NCBI RefSeq assembly: GCF_001619985.1
Contig: NW_017264193.1
Location: 811,726 to 875,725 of the forward strand
Origin: Xylona heveae TC161
Lineage: Eukaryota > Ascomycota > Xylonomycetes > Xylonales > Xylonaceae
Direction of reading: 5' to 3'
Length of the DNA: 64,000 nucleotides
Under the pieces are notes generated by a model. That model saw only the letters and a list, made by a program, of their open reading frames with translations, made no database searches and was not told the DNA's origin. Shown one piece after another: positions 11,403 through 22,832 of the stretch. The first letter of the stretch is position 1. Each line of letters begins with the position of its first letter. Made by a program: the position numbers and the translations under genes.

Positions 11403-13080
11403 CTAATTTCCTTTCGTTCCCCTGATCCGCCGGCGTCTGCTCCGAGCCCTCGAGGTTTTTGCCTCCTGTGTGAGAATATGCTCAGGCAGCCCAAACTCCT
11501 TCTCTGCCACCTCAGGCAAAGGCAGGCCAAATGCAGTTCTGCTCCTATTGCGTCGATGCTTTCCAACTGCTGCGGCGCGCAAATACGGCTTGGAATAAAA
11601 TGAGGTGAAGGGCCTTTCTTGAACAGTAGGTTTCTTCACCTTCGGGGGCTCCTTCTTCTTAGTCGCCGAGTGCTCTGTCTGAGGGGCACCACTTGCAGAG
11701 ATCGCTTCCTGATGAAGTTGTCTGGCTGCCCAAGCATCAACATCGCTGGAATCAGGAGTCTCTTCGCCGTTTCGATGTTCAAAACTACTGCTGGGGCTTT
11801 TTTCTTTCTTGCTGGGCTGTTCTTCAACAGCGGTCGTCTGGTGACGTTCAGTCTTTCGCCGCTTCTCTTCCTCCTTCCACGCCTTAAATTTAGCGACTAA
11901 TGCTCCCACTTCCTCTATGAACATATCCCTTTTCGGCTCGTATGCTTTCTTCTCGGACTCTGTGATTCCGGTGACACCCATGACTTTGAGCCAATCCGGT
12001 CCTCGGAGCCCTTCTAGAAGCCTTTCTAGATGCTGCTTCTCATGTTGAGCGCGCTCTCTTTCGATATTTCGCAGCTGCTTCTCTTGCCTTTCGGCACGAC
12101 GGTGTGCCTTGTAATACAGATCATCGGTAAGTGGATCCTCGGCGATATGTCCCGTGTGTTTTTCTATTGAAGAGAAGTCTATTTTTTGTGCTAGAATAGA
12201 TTTTGATGCTGAGCTATCAACTAAAGAATCTTCGTGTTTTAATTTCGAGAACTGAGTCTGAACGCGACTGTGTGGGTTTTCCATTGTTATGTGAGATAAT
12301 CGCGAGTCCAGACCTGAAGCATTGGTAAGATTGTCGACAATGACAATCGGGGTATCTGCGGTAAGGAACTCTACTCAGATTAGCATGGGATTTCGACTTG
12401 TAGGGGAGATCAAAATCACCTGGCTCTTTCGGCTCATTGCTGATCATCTCATCGTAGCTTGGAAAGTAAAGAGAGAGGTCGCTCTTGAAGCGCGAAGCCC
12501 CTTGGGAGCGTAAACTTCTCTTTTCATCTCGAGTTTCTGGTTTCTGAGGAGGATTCTTGAGTTGAACTTCATCCTGTTTGTTGACTTTAGGGATTTGAGC
12601 GGCTTGCTGGGACTGAGAGACGTGCTCTCTCAAGTGTTTCGCGCTATGCAAGTTATCCGGTGGGCGGTCACGTCCGGTGGCCGATGCGCGATGCACAGTA
12701 GCGGCCGCAGACGTTGATAACTTGTTCCGCGGCAGGTGGCGAACCTGATTGTTTCCAAGTGTATGGGTCCGGATCTTCTTAGATGGGGGTGCTTCGTCCT
12801 CGTAATTTGACGTGTTTCGTGTTCGTTTTGCGCGTCTGACGGGCTCAGCGCTTCCGCTCGGTTTGTTGGCCACGGTCGCTGGGAACTCAGCGAGACGACT
12901 AGAAGAGCGCAAAGAAGGGCGAGAAGAAACAACCATTGTCATCCGCGATGAAGGCGCGCATCTTCCCCGTGTCTTATTGTTGACCAGACTGATCGCGCGA
13001 TGAGGATGAGCTTTCACGTTCGGGTTGAATCCGTCATTCCCTTCCAAGTCGCTTCCTCCTCGCTCCCAAGTGGCAGTCAT
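11403..13080 (-). CDS. SAS4: SAS4-domain chromatin protein
   Basis: Carries the 'something about silencing' SAS4 domain, found in the SAS-I histone H4 acetyltransferase complex subunit Sas4 (family knowledge). Exons 13080-12420 and 12355-11403 give 537 residues. The intron (12356-12419) is 64 nt with a GTGATT donor, a TGCTAATC branch and a cag acceptor, and it joins the frames exactly as ...NEPKEP-DTPIVIVDNL. The SAS4 domain is in the second exon: HRRAERQEKQLRNIERERAQ, then LRGPDWLKVMGVTGI, then a Lys/Glu-rich helix KFKAWKEEEKRRK. The first half is basic and disordered, with ARRAKRT-like nuclear signals, and the C-terminus is an Arg-rich tail ending RGTKGN. The name is by domain; orthology to yeast Sas4 is not proven. 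It lies just upstream of TAF2 on the same strand. Confidence 0.85.
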
Positions 13081-13623
13081 CCCGTAACTACGCGAAAGTC
13101 ATTTGGGTAAGGAATACGGAAGGAGCCCAACGACTAACCAGCAAACAATGAAATGAATTCACTCCGCAGCTACTTCACGACAACAAAGGATATCTAAAAA
13201 TGCTCTAGCTTCACAGAAATTGTAGGCTGCCATAGATTGTTGCTGGTTCCTGTCACAAATCATACACATTAGCATGATAGCTCTGGGTTCGACCAGCTCG
13301 AGAAATTAATGACGTTGGTGGGGTGTTTAAATATAATAGTTGACAGGCCAAACTAGAGGACTAGAATTAATACCTATATACAGAGTCGCACCCCATTTGC
13401 CGGCCGTTATAACAACAACTCAAGAAAGAGTAACAGAGAATACCAGAGCAATTATAATTAATGCCTGGGCGTGAAGCATACCATGCCGAGATGAGCTTCT
13501 TGGAAAATGTATGCTCGTTTGTAGAAGATGCTAGGGAAAAAAGAAGCAGTAATACATGGATGTGAATGCTAACACCAGATGCCTAGCGCTTTTGATCTAA
13601 ACATGAGTGCATCATTACCGTCA
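13081..13623. other. Intergenic between YPT35 and the SAS4-domain gene
   Basis: Promoter side of the SAS4-domain gene and 3' flank of YPT35, both on the minus strand. No further gene seen; a GGGTTCGACC near 13288 resembles a B box but has no tRNA around it. Confidence 0.5.
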
Positions 13624-14366
13624 TCAAGAAAAGACAAACTCTTTGAGAACAGGCGAGCCCGCGAATTCCGGGTTGAGCAGCACGCAACTACACGACAAGC
13701 CATTAGCAACATTGAAGCCTGCAACAGTTCTTTTTGCCACGTACTTGAGGAAATAGGATAGGCCCTCTCGACGTGCCTGGAGAAATTTCGGCTGGAACCT
13801 TGCTGAAATGAAACATGAGTTAAAGTTCTCTAGATGCTGGGAAGAGGTTAGAGTGCATCGGCATACAGATTACGCTTTTCGGAGGTAGTGGCGGCAAGGC
13901 TGCCTCTGAGGTTGGAAACGTCTCCAGCAACTTGCGGCGGAGCTCATCAAATTCCGAATACCTACGATGCCAAAGAGTCAACAGGTGTAATGATAGCACA
14001 AGGACCAATGAGGCATTCTTGCCTTTTGCGAATCATCATCGGACCGCCCTACATCGCGACGTGATGAGTAACTTGCTCGTCACATTTTCGTTGTAGACGT
14101 AGAAGAGGACGACTTACGTCGAGCGTCTCAATCGAACAATTCCAGACAACATATGCACCGACCCCAGTTCTACTTCCGCGAATAATGGCATAGTCCTGGA
14201 TCGTCACACTTTTGGCCCATAATGCGCTACTCTGCTCGCACGAATGCTCCGTGTGGTCTTCTAGGGTGATGGGTGGCGGGTGTGCAGGTGAGTTATCGAC
14301 GGAACCACTGGAGTCCGTCCTCTGATGGGCTTGCCAATACGGGGGCACAAGGGTGCTTTCCTCCAT
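13624..14366 (-). CDS. YPT35: PX-domain endosomal protein Ypt35
   Basis: PX-domain phosphoinositide-binding protein of endosomes and vacuoles; in yeast Ypt35 recruits Vps13 to membranes (family knowledge). Five exons: 14366-14118, 14048-14023, 13961-13867, 13802-13745 and 13687-13624, giving 163 residues. The PX domain begins at SVTIQDYAIIRGS and includes GGPMMIRKRYSEFDELRRKL, with the Arg-Tyr that contacts PI3P, then the PPLPPKS motif, RFQPKFLQARREGLSYFL and the tail SPVLKEFVFS. The second exon is only 26 nt, and its downstream intron uses a GC donor (AAAAG-GCAAGA, minus strand 14022-14021) instead of GT. That reading alone restores KRYSEF. The length is normal for filamentous-fungal Ypt35. 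Confidence 0.92.
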
Positions 14367-16075
14367 CCATTTACCTGATGTACGAAGATCTCCACCGGGG
14401 GCTTACGAGCGCGGATGTGGAGGGCGGGGTGGGGGAAAAAGAATAGTGAGCTGTTACTTATTCTTCTGTGTTAGAATGTGTTTGATAGCAAGATGCCTTT
14501 TGTCTGGTCGACTAGGTAGTTACAGTAGCTAAGCGTGCTTTGTGTGGATAGTACAGAGTGTGTGGTTCTACTATGACTTTCCGGTTGGCGCGCCATGCGG
14601 CTCATCCAAGGTCAGAGGGTGAAATTGCCCCCTGGGGAATTAATCCATCACGGGTCAGAGAGATGACTGCAAACTTGTCCCTCTTTGGGCAAGAGCGACT
14701 TTAGGCTTCTTTCGCTTCGTCGCGTCGACGTTCCTTCCTGTCAAAACTCCACTCGACTCAACCAGATGAGAGTGGATCATCCCAGCAAAGTGCAATGGGG
14801 AAAATCACAATGGGGACAAGTGGAAGAGGCCAAACCTATGAAATCGCTGAAGATACTCTGCCAATTGCCCACCAATTGCCCACCAATTGCCCACCAATTG
14901 CGGCGACTGTGCGATTTGCCACGCGAGCAAGGATTCAAGGGGTTCACCAAACGCACAACAGATGGCTGTCTTGACTCGAGGCCCATCCTCGGACCCCCGT
15001 TGGCTTGCAGTCGGTGGCTGCTCACTTATCTACATTGAGCAAGGGGCAGAGAAAGAGAGCATGGAGTCAACAGTAAACTTATGCATTCCCTCGGCGCAAG
15101 CCCCCGGAGGGCATGGTGCCGGTGACGGTGAGGATGATACTACTTTTAGCAATCCGATATTTCTATCGTAACTCGACAGTAGTTGCACATGCTGGTAAAT
15201 GGGAATCGACCACCCACCAAAAAAAAAAAAAAGAGTCGGCAACTGATCCCTGCGTAGAAACCCATCATGGGTCTTCGGCTCCATTCGAGCTCGGTACGAG
15301 AGATAGAGTGGCGAGACAAAGCAGTCGTTTCCTTTGTCAATGCAAAATAATCTAGCTATTGCCGTAGTGAGAGTGATCCACCAGCCAAGTCCATGACTAG
15401 ATTCAAAGCTCGGTCCAAGTCATATACTATAGCTTCACATGTAGGCACGCTGGCCATATTGGACGACGTCCGGCCCCCTTTTTATGATAACAGCATGTTT
15501 GCTGTCCATGGAAGAACCATGACCCATGCTCGACGGGCGTCCATGATCCGAATCAGCTGCATATTGGCATTACTGTACAGAGGTAGAAGGCATCTCCACT
15601 TTGGAATCCGTCTTGGATCTAGTCAAGCTCTCGGCTCGCCTGGATGGTAGGCTGGGTTTCGGAACAAATCTTCCAATCCAAGACCCCCCCCCCCCGTGCA
15701 ACTGATATCGCCTCACCTCTTTTTGGCCGTTTTCCAAGACCCTTGGCCACCGTCCCCATAAATTAACAATGGACCCTCCCTTTTTCTTCGTCGTCCTTTT
15801 TTTAAACAAGACGTTACATTCCTCACATTGTTTTCCTCACATTCGTTGGAAAGCGGATTCTTCGTCCCACGCTCGTTAATATCTCCGTGTTGGGTAGTCT
15901 GTGTATACGAAAAAGAACTTGGCAGTTAAGGAAGGAACGACTGTCACGAGTTATCGTGTATATGTTAGTCCAAATCCAGCTTCATTCACTCATTCTTCTT
16001 CGTCTTCTCTATCGACGCTCGCTGACCAGTTTCATCACCAGAAAGTACAAAGACCTTAAAGCTACACTTCCAATA
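14367..16075. promoter_or_regulatory. Long divergent intergenic region with phased CCAAT repeat
   Basis: 1.7 kb between divergent YPT35 and the DUF7707 gene. It holds an 11-bp tandem repeat (14861-14901), a poly-A run at about 15219-15231, a C12 run at 15684-15695, and a pyrimidine-rich leader just before the DUF7707 start. No gene recognised. Confidence 0.55.
14861..14901 (+). repeat. 11-bp tandem repeat, about 3.7 copies, each with CCAATTG
   Basis: The unit ccaattgccca starts at 14861, 14872 and 14883, with a partial fourth at 14894. It places four CCAAT pentamers at one-helical-turn spacing. CCAAT is the core of the Hap2/3/5 complex site (established knowledge); binding here is inference. 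Confidence 0.8.
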
Positions 16076-16797
16076 ATGTACCGACTTCTCACCGTTGTTT
16101 CGGCCCTTGCGCTGGCGGGAGCTGCTTCTGCGCAGACCTCCATCGATCCCAACTCGGTACCGCTCTCGACCCGAGGTATGAGCTGGAAATGAAATCATTG
16201 CTACGCGTCCCAGGCGGAATACTAACAGCTTCAGAATCATGGTGTTCATCGGAGACGTCGACATGTCCGCTTCTTTGTCTGCAAATTTCAAATTCGTCAG
16301 ACACTGAGGAAAACAACTGTCAAGCCGTAAGTCACCCAGACTGCTGTTCCTCCGTCTCAGGCTAGAAGTAGATTGGCTGATCAGACCAGGATGCTCTGAC
16401 CTACTCGTGTGTCTGCTCGAATGGCGCTTCGCCAAACGCTTCCCAATATTCCCTGACTCTACCTTACTTCATCTGCACTGAATGGGGCAACCAGTGCGTC
16501 AATAACTGTGGTGGAAACTCCCAATGCCAGAGCGACTGTCGCACCCAGCACCCATGTGGTGCACAGGATCCGAAGCGTGTGAACATCACAACAACTTCCT
16601 CGAGCGCCGCTGCTTCCAAGACATCGAACGCTGCCATGGACACAGGAACCGGCCTGGGTGGCCCTGCCGCCACGACCACGGCTGCAAGCGGCCACTCCAA
16701 ACATGACAGTGGTGCTGCCATTCTGAAGATTGGACAAGCTTATGGGCTGGGCATCCTTACCACTGGTATCGTGGCCGGCTTTGCCCTCCTCCTGTAA
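16076..16797 (+). CDS. GPI-anchored cell-surface protein, DUF7707 family
   Basis: Secreted Cys-rich protein of unknown biochemical role, typical of fungal walls. Exons 16076-16175, 16235-16326 and 16390-16797 give 199 residues. Both introns have good donors (GTATGA, GTAAGT) and TAAC/CTGA-type branches. Residues 1-20 (MYRLLTVVSALALAGAASAQ) are a signal peptide. The mature part has about a dozen Cys, including C-x5-CP-x2-C, YSCVCSNG, PYFICTEWGNQCVNNCG and HPCGAQ, which is the DUF7707 pattern. A Ser/Thr/Ala-rich stalk follows, and the C-terminal hydrophobic helix YGLGILTTGIVAGFALLL is a GPI-attachment signal. In the third exon the frame requires the second of two adjacent AG acceptors. Family by pattern recall; GPI anchoring is inferred from the two ends. 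Confidence 0.88.
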
Positions 16798-17750
16798 GAG
16801 AGCTTATTTGAGTCTTTTCGAACTCTGGGCTTTGCACAATAATTGAGTGGCGGTTCTCGTTCATTTGAAGCTTGCTCCGCTCAAGTGCAGCATTTCGCAA
16901 TTCTCTTCTTAGTCGCTTCTTTTTGGGTTTTTACACTACACTCCTTTTAATTTTCTCCATGAGCATGCATTACACGCATTCTAGGCATGGCGCTAGGCAT
17001 TGGGTTTGGGCGGGGTCTTGTATTTGGTTCATGCCACGTATCTGGTTAATGATCCTGGTCTGTTCAAGGATCGAAATAATAAAAAGGCAATGGTACAATT
17101 TTGAGATACGTAAGGAAATATTTCACATGAATGATTTTGATATCCGTGTTGTTGGCTCTGTGGAAGACTTGATAACAGATGCACAAGATGCTGAGAGGTC
17201 TGAGTAACGGCGAATGAGAGCCAACCAATGGCTGAAATCACATGAACCTGGTGCGGGGGTAAACAGCCACGGGAGACAACATCTACTCGTATGATTCTAG
17301 GTGGGTAACTACCGGATATTCCTGTAGTCTATCAAATGAGCGCTCAGCCTGCGACAGGCAGCGTCCACGCACCCTTTTCGAGTGACAGATTTAGTTGCCT
17401 TTGACACGACAAGATGCAGCAGATGATTTGTGTTCTGGCTGTTTATACGGTACTTGTACCTATCTTGTTGGCCTGGAACTGATGCCGAACCCTGGAGCGG
17501 AGAAGTACATCTGTATTGTACTGTACATTAGCAGTGAGCGTCTTCGGGTGGCCTAGGTAGGTAGGTAGCTATCTTAAATACCTCAATCGCTCGCCTCCTT
17601 GATTCTGAATGCGGAGCGCCAGAGTCTTACGCAATCCGGAGTCAAGGGAATTGATGTTATAAATGAGGCAGTGAATTAGGATTTCATGTTCTCAACCTTG
17701 TAGACTTTACCAAGACAATTCTCCGTGCCAATCGGCAATGAAGTCATGTC
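16798..17750. other. Intergenic with a GGTA tandem motif
   Basis: 3' flank of the DUF7707 gene and upstream region of the IQ-motif gene. A run cctaggtaggtaggtagc lies at 17552-17569. Open frames here lack ATG starts or family features. No RNA gene seen. Confidence 0.5.
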
Positions 17751-19962
17751 ATGGTTCTACCCCTGTGCCCTCGGCCCGCTCAGGAACCAGGGTTTAACTC
17801 TGGTGCGATCGGACCAAGTCCATCAAGTATTACCAACGATACTCCACCGCTTGTAGGAGTAGCCCCACGGCCGCGTCGCCGAAGGCTTACCGCCCAAGAA
17901 CGAGATGCAGCTCATCTCGCCTACATTCAAAATTTATCCATGCCCTCGAAGGAAGTAATGGCTGAGATTTCTGCCAGACAGGAAGAAAAACGACATCAGC
18001 TTGTGCAGAGGCAAAGTCAAGGGAGTCAGGCCCCGAATGAGGGTACCCAAGAGGAGCAGCAGGCGGCGGGCCTGATCCAGGTATGCGACATTGCGTCATA
18101 GGAATTATCTCCTTTGCTGTGCACCGCACGAGCAGAATTTGTAGAAGCTGAAATTCGCAGCGCAACTATCGAGGATACAGAGAACGGAGGCAGCTTGAAG
18201 GCTTAAGACTCGATCCGTCTACACGATGGACAGAGGTATTTACTCTAATTATTTCAAATTTCTTTGAGAAGGCGCGGCTAAGGAACTCCGACCAGGCAAT
18301 CAAAGAGGCACAGTATCGGAATATGACAAAACCTGTCTCACGAAGTCATCGTGCCAGTCAACATGTTGAGAAGAACAACCTGGGCGACCAGCGCGAACGC
18401 TCCGTGGCTGCTCGCCAGAGTTGGAAGCGAATTGGGCATATTGCTCGGCGCGCCGGTGGTGATGATCTGAGCGAACCGTCAGACTACGATGAGAATATGA
18501 ACGAAGACCAAAAAGAAGAGCTCAAGCGAAAGCGTTTAGAGGCGAAGCATGAGCGAGACCAGAGTGCCAAAGTAATGGATCTGCAGTATTTTCTTGAAAT
18601 GGTAGACGTCAAACATCGATATGGATCCAACTTGCGCGCATACCACAACGAATGGAAGAATGCCGAAACAAACGAGAATTTCTTCTTTTGGCTGGACCAT
18701 GGCGAGGGCAAATTGCTCGACATACCACTTTGCCCGCGAGAGCGATTGGACCGTGAACAAGTACGGTACCTGTCGCGAGAAGAGCGAATGGACTATCTCG
18801 TAAAGATTGATCACGAAGGAAAGCTCTGCTGGGCCAAAAATGGAGCGAGAATTGACACCAGCGAGCATTACAAAGACAGCATACACGGAATCGTCCCAGT
18901 TGGAGACAAGACACCCCCATTCTCGCCTGCTGACGGGGAACGTCTCCAACGACACCAGTCTGCGTCCTCGGACTCCTCAAGCTCCTCAGATTCGGAATCA
19001 GACGACGCCGCAAAAGCCAACCATTACGTGAACCATGACCTCAAGGAAGCAAAGGGGCCCAAGAAAATCAAGCACGTCTCCGCTGCTACCATCTTTAATC
19101 GACTGCTTCGCAAGACGGTCAGGAACGGTACTTGGATATTTGTAAGCCCTTGCCACTGTTTTCTTTGCTCTACTCTACTACAGCCACCACATCCCTACAA
19201 TAGACCAATCACTAACCAAATGGACGACAGGTAACAGACACTTCGTTTCGACTCTACGTCGGCATCAAGCAGTCGGGCGCATTCCAGCACTCGTCTTTTC
19301 TCCGCGGGGCTCGCATTTCTGCAGCAGGTCTTATCAAGATCAGAGATGGCCAACTAAGAAGTCTCTCTCCCCTAAGGTACCCTTGCGTTTTGGGTTTTTT
19401 CGTACCCCACCTAGAATCATTCTGACATGGACCATCGTCGCTCACACTAGCCCTTGAACCTCGCAGTGGCCACTACCGTCCGCCGGCGGCGAATTTCCGC
19501 GCTTTTATCCATAATCTGCGCGACAGCGGAGTCGACATGTCGCATCTGACCATTTCCAAGTCCTATGCCGTCCTCATCGGGCTCGAAGCCTATATGAAAA
19601 CGCGCCAAAAGGTCCATGGCGCCAGCACCGCCCTCGTCTATCATAAAGACAAAGCTCTCCACCCAGACGCTGTGCGTCAACGCGAAGAACTTCTCAAGGA
19701 TAAGAGCAAAAGCGCAGAAAGGGAGCGTCAAGTCCAAAGAGAACATGACGAAGAAATCGAGAAAAAAACACAGGAGCTGAAAGAACAACACAGCCATACA
19801 ACAAGACTTATGAATAAACTTGGCCTGCACAAGTCCCGCTCCCGAAGTAGTAGTGCCGCGTCGGCCTCGACTGAGACTGCGTCTGTTATCCGGGGTGGCC
19901 CAGCGGATTGTTCGCCTGGATCTGGTCCAGAGAATGCCATTCCTCCTGAGGGAAAGCGATGA
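17751..19962 (+). CDS. IQ-motif calmodulin-binding protein, plant-IQM-like
   Basis: Four-exon model 17751-18080, 18161-19141, 19231-19376 and 19467-19962, giving 650 residues. Splicing at 18080/18161 builds an IQ motif, AAGLIQ-RNYRGYRERRQL, a likely calmodulin site. Then follow QYFLEMVDVKHRYGSNLRAY, FFFWLDHGEGKLLDIPLCPR, GTWIF-VTDTSFRLYVGIKQ, GAFQHSSFLRGARISAAG and SGHYRPPAANFRAFIHNL. These match in order the conserved blocks of plant IQM proteins (family knowledge). A Ser/Asp-rich linker and a charged coiled-coil C-terminus (KSAERERQVQREHDEEIEKK) frame the core. A 33-36-nt segment at 18236-18271 has a donor-like GTATTT but is in frame and stop-free, so I keep it as coding. Molecular function in fungi is unknown to me. 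Confidence 0.88.
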
Positions 19963-20640
19963 GCGTTCTAGCAATGGACAATTGAGATATGCTTTTTCTT
20001 CAAGCGATGAAGTTTCTTTCCTTCTCCGCAACTCCGCTTTTTCTTTCCCCGTGTTTCTGTTCCTCCGGGCTCATATCTTCGTTTCCTGACGAGATATACT
20101 TTTTCTACCGTTCGATACCCCCCTATTTCACCACCCATTTCTCCCCCTTCTTTCCATTTCCATTTGCTTTACCCCTCTTCTCTTTTTTCCCCTCCTCCCT
20201 TTACATGTACGTATCCCATTTCACTATCCCCATCATCTCTCTACCTCTTTCTCCCTCATCTACCCACGAACTTGTTCCCTCTTTCCCACTCGATTACTTA
20301 CCCTATCTAAGCTCTTATATCTAACAACCGTACTCTTTCTTTACTCTTTCTTTTTCTAAAAAAAAAAAAAAATTTTATTCTTCAACGTCATTCTAAATAA
20401 TTTGTAATCATTTTGTTGAAATTATATTTACTTTTTCTCTCTTATTTTTTGACCGATTGATGTCCGATCAACTTTCTACCGAGGCTACCTTCCATCATCG
20501 ATTTTCCTTTCGTTCCCATATCCTCTCATTAATTTTCCTTCGTTCCATTTCCTCTCATTACTTTCAGCGAGTTGCTCAGAAAAAAGACTTTTGGTTCATA
20601 TATCCCAATAAGGCGAAGCTGCACCAACAACTAGCTAATA
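19963..20640. other. Pyrimidine-rich intergenic tract
   Basis: Downstream of the IQ-motif gene. From about 19985 to 20350 the plus strand is strikingly C/T-rich, followed by an A14 run near 20358. Long frames here (Ser/Phe/Pro-rich) are products of this composition, not genes. A tRNA gene follows. Confidence 0.5.
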
Positions 20641-20728
20641 GCCGGGGTAGCTCAATCGGTAGAGCGTGTGGCTCTTATTCCACTAAGAGATCACCTCAAG
20701 GTCGCGGGTTCGAGCCCCGCCTTCGGCT
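20641..20728 (+). tRNA. tRNA-Lys (CTT), with intron
   Basis: Acceptor stem GCCGGGG / CTTCGGC closes with two G-U pairs and T73. The D arm is GCTC...GAGC, the T arm GCGGG-TTCGAGC-CCCGC and the variable loop AGGTC. Anticodon CTT is at 20674-20676 in loop CTCTTA. A 15-nt intron follows position 37 (20678-20692) and contains TAAGAG, the exact complement of CTCTTA, as expected for the precursor anticodon-intron helix. The anticodon stem TGTGG / CCTCA has one T-T mismatch (29:41). An A or B box mismatch was not seen. Confidence 0.92.
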
Positions 20729-21957
20729 TGCTTTTTTGCCCTCTCTCCCCTTCGAGACCTCCTTTTTTTCTCTTCGTGAACCTTTCTTTTTTTTCCGTTC
20801 ATCATTTTTGTTGTAGGGTGAAAGGTTTCCCCTAGCGAAGAGATTTGGAGAGAGAAGTCTTGAAGTCTTGACTGTACTTGCACGTTTTCAGTAGTGGACG
20901 TGGAACTATAATTGCTACAATCAATCTTCTAGTAATTTCGTGTCATACGAACACGCCTGACTTTCTGCGACAATCGCCGGAAATTTTCCCTCAGGGAGTA
21001 TATGAGGCAAGAGGGCTGGAGTGTGTTTGGCCGAGGTGGATAACCCCAGGGTTGTAGCTGGCGCTTCATTTTATTTTATTTTATTTATTTTTTTTGCCCT
21101 CTCTGGTGGTCGTCAATATACGATATCTTTTCTTACTTATCCAATCCCTTTTGTTTCCATTCTCGATTCCACTGAATTTACAAAGTACCAAAAAGCTCCA
21201 ACACTTGGGTTGTTCGATCTAAAACTCAATTCAGACCTTTGTCTCATCAATATGCTGAGTCGCTGGCCAACGGGTGAACTGTGACTCTGTGAGACTGTGA
21301 GACTATGAGATGTTTTAAAATTGAAAGCCTACGATACTGATTGCGTCAAAAAAAGGAGGGGAAAAAAGGAAGTCTTGTCAACGGGCTTCTAAAGATTGTA
21401 AACACGAACACGAACATGGATACCGATGAAGTGAAGCTAACAGTCTTCTCCAGTATCTTTTTTTTTTTTTTCTTTTTCTTAATAAAAATGTTTTGAGCCA
21501 AGGTTGGTTCCACAGACAAGTAACAACAGCATCTCTTTGTGGTGATTTACCACTGCAAGGAATGCCAATGACAGCTAGTTATTACTTGGACTGAAAGCAA
21601 TAAGCAATAAGCAATAAAACGTCAATGGGAACGAGGGAACCGCTCTATATCGTGCGGTATACTCTGTAACCAGAACCACCATTCTCCAGAAATGTTTAAA
21701 TCCCATGCCAGGATGTCACGAATCCACAATCTCCAGTGATATCCTGTACGGTCGTACCTCAGTCCTTCCTCCCTTTTCGGAGTCTTTAAGCTATCGTCTG
21801 GTGGACTCTATACTGTGGGGGTTTTTTTGGGCTCTTCTAGGTTATATCACAATAATAAAGCTGAAACAATAAAAATAAAATTATAAAAGATATAACAGAG
21901 AAGAGAGCAATTGAACTCACCACAATCATGTGGGATGGCAAAAACGCAAAAATAATA
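20729..21957. repeat. Spacer between inverted tRNA-Lys genes, with short tandem repeats
   Basis: 1.2 kb of AT-rich DNA. It holds a gtgagact-type 8-bp tandem repeat at about 21281-21310 and gcaataa in three copies at about 21597-21617, plus poly-T runs near 21080 and 21460. No gene seen. Confidence 0.55.
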
Positions 21958-22046
21958 AGCCGAAGGCGGGGCTCGAACCCGCGACCTTGAGGTGATCTCA
22001 TTAGTGAAATAAGAGCCACACGCTCTACCGATTGAGCTACCCCGGC
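21958..22046 (-). tRNA. tRNA-Lys (CTT), with intron, inverted copy
   Basis: Same mature sequence as the copy at 20641, on the opposite strand: GCCGGGG ... CTTCGGCT, anticodon CTT, T arm GCGGG-TTCGAGC-CCCGC. The intron is 16 nt and differs (TTTCACTAATGAGATC); one extra base interrupts its complement to the anticodon loop. The 5' flank CAACAACTAG is shared with the first copy, so the duplicated unit is slightly longer than the tRNA. It carries the same T-T mismatch in the anticodon stem. Confidence 0.92.
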
Positions 22047-22832
22047 TAGTTGTTGAATTAGTCAAGGCTAAAACTTTACTTCAGTGTTGAGCTTACTTAG
22101 TATGAAATCTGACCCGGAACAAACCCCAATCCATCCAAGATTGACCGTACGGATGATGGTATAAGGATCGATGAATTGATTAAACATGCTTGGGGGGTTT
22201 TTGATCCCAAGAAGTCTATTCTCTCAAGTGACTATTCAGGGATTGATCATATGGAACGGCATCATTTTTGGATTTTAATTTGTTCTCTACTGGCATGAAT
22301 ATTTGCAAAAATACATGTGAAAATCAGTTTCACCGTGTTCAAGAAGACCAAGTGGATCATAAATCTGTCCAAGTTGATAGTGTATAGACTAGTCTTTGTC
22401 TGTATGTGCGTCTACTCTAACAAATATTCACGTCGCTGAATAGGCAGGAAAACACAAAATATTCACAGCAAAATCAACAACACATGTACATGGCCGACAG
22501 GACTTCAGACCTATCCCTCGAGAGAATCAAAGTATGAGACAATTATAATCAAAGGAATTAAAAAATGTCGATGAGTTGCGAGCAAACCACAAACCAATGA
22601 ACAGAAACACAGGAAGCTTTAAAAATTCATTGTACGGACAAACATTATCGAGGGAAAAAATTGAAGATGCCTTGCAAATGCGACTGTATAGCCATTCCTT
22701 GCGCCCAAAGCACGACTCCTCGCAATGCAGCAAAGAAGAAAAAACAAATACGACAAAGTCTAGACCGGTTTCAACAAGAGAAAAAAACAAAAACAAAAAG
22801 GAATCTAGCTACTTATTGGCCCAATTCATATC
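22047..22832. other. Intergenic, downstream of CAF120
   Basis: AT-rich flank between the inverted tRNA and the CAF120 stop. It includes A-rich runs near 22740-22800 (aaaaacaaaaac pattern). No gene seen. Confidence 0.5.

Noticed and set aside
13280-13300. B-box-like GGGTTCGACC
   Set aside because: No tRNA fold around it.
16872-17207. 111-codon plus-strand frame with hydrophobic start
   Set aside because: Opens with TTG, lies in the 3' flank of the DUF7707 gene, no family pattern.
18236-18271. A 33-36-nt intron in the IQ-motif gene
   Set aside because: Too short for a typical fungal intron and the segment is in frame and open; kept as coding, though cDNA could change this.
19985-20350. Ser/Phe/Pro-rich open frames in the pyrimidine tract
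   Set aside because: The frames reflect C/T-rich composition; no start context or conserved features.
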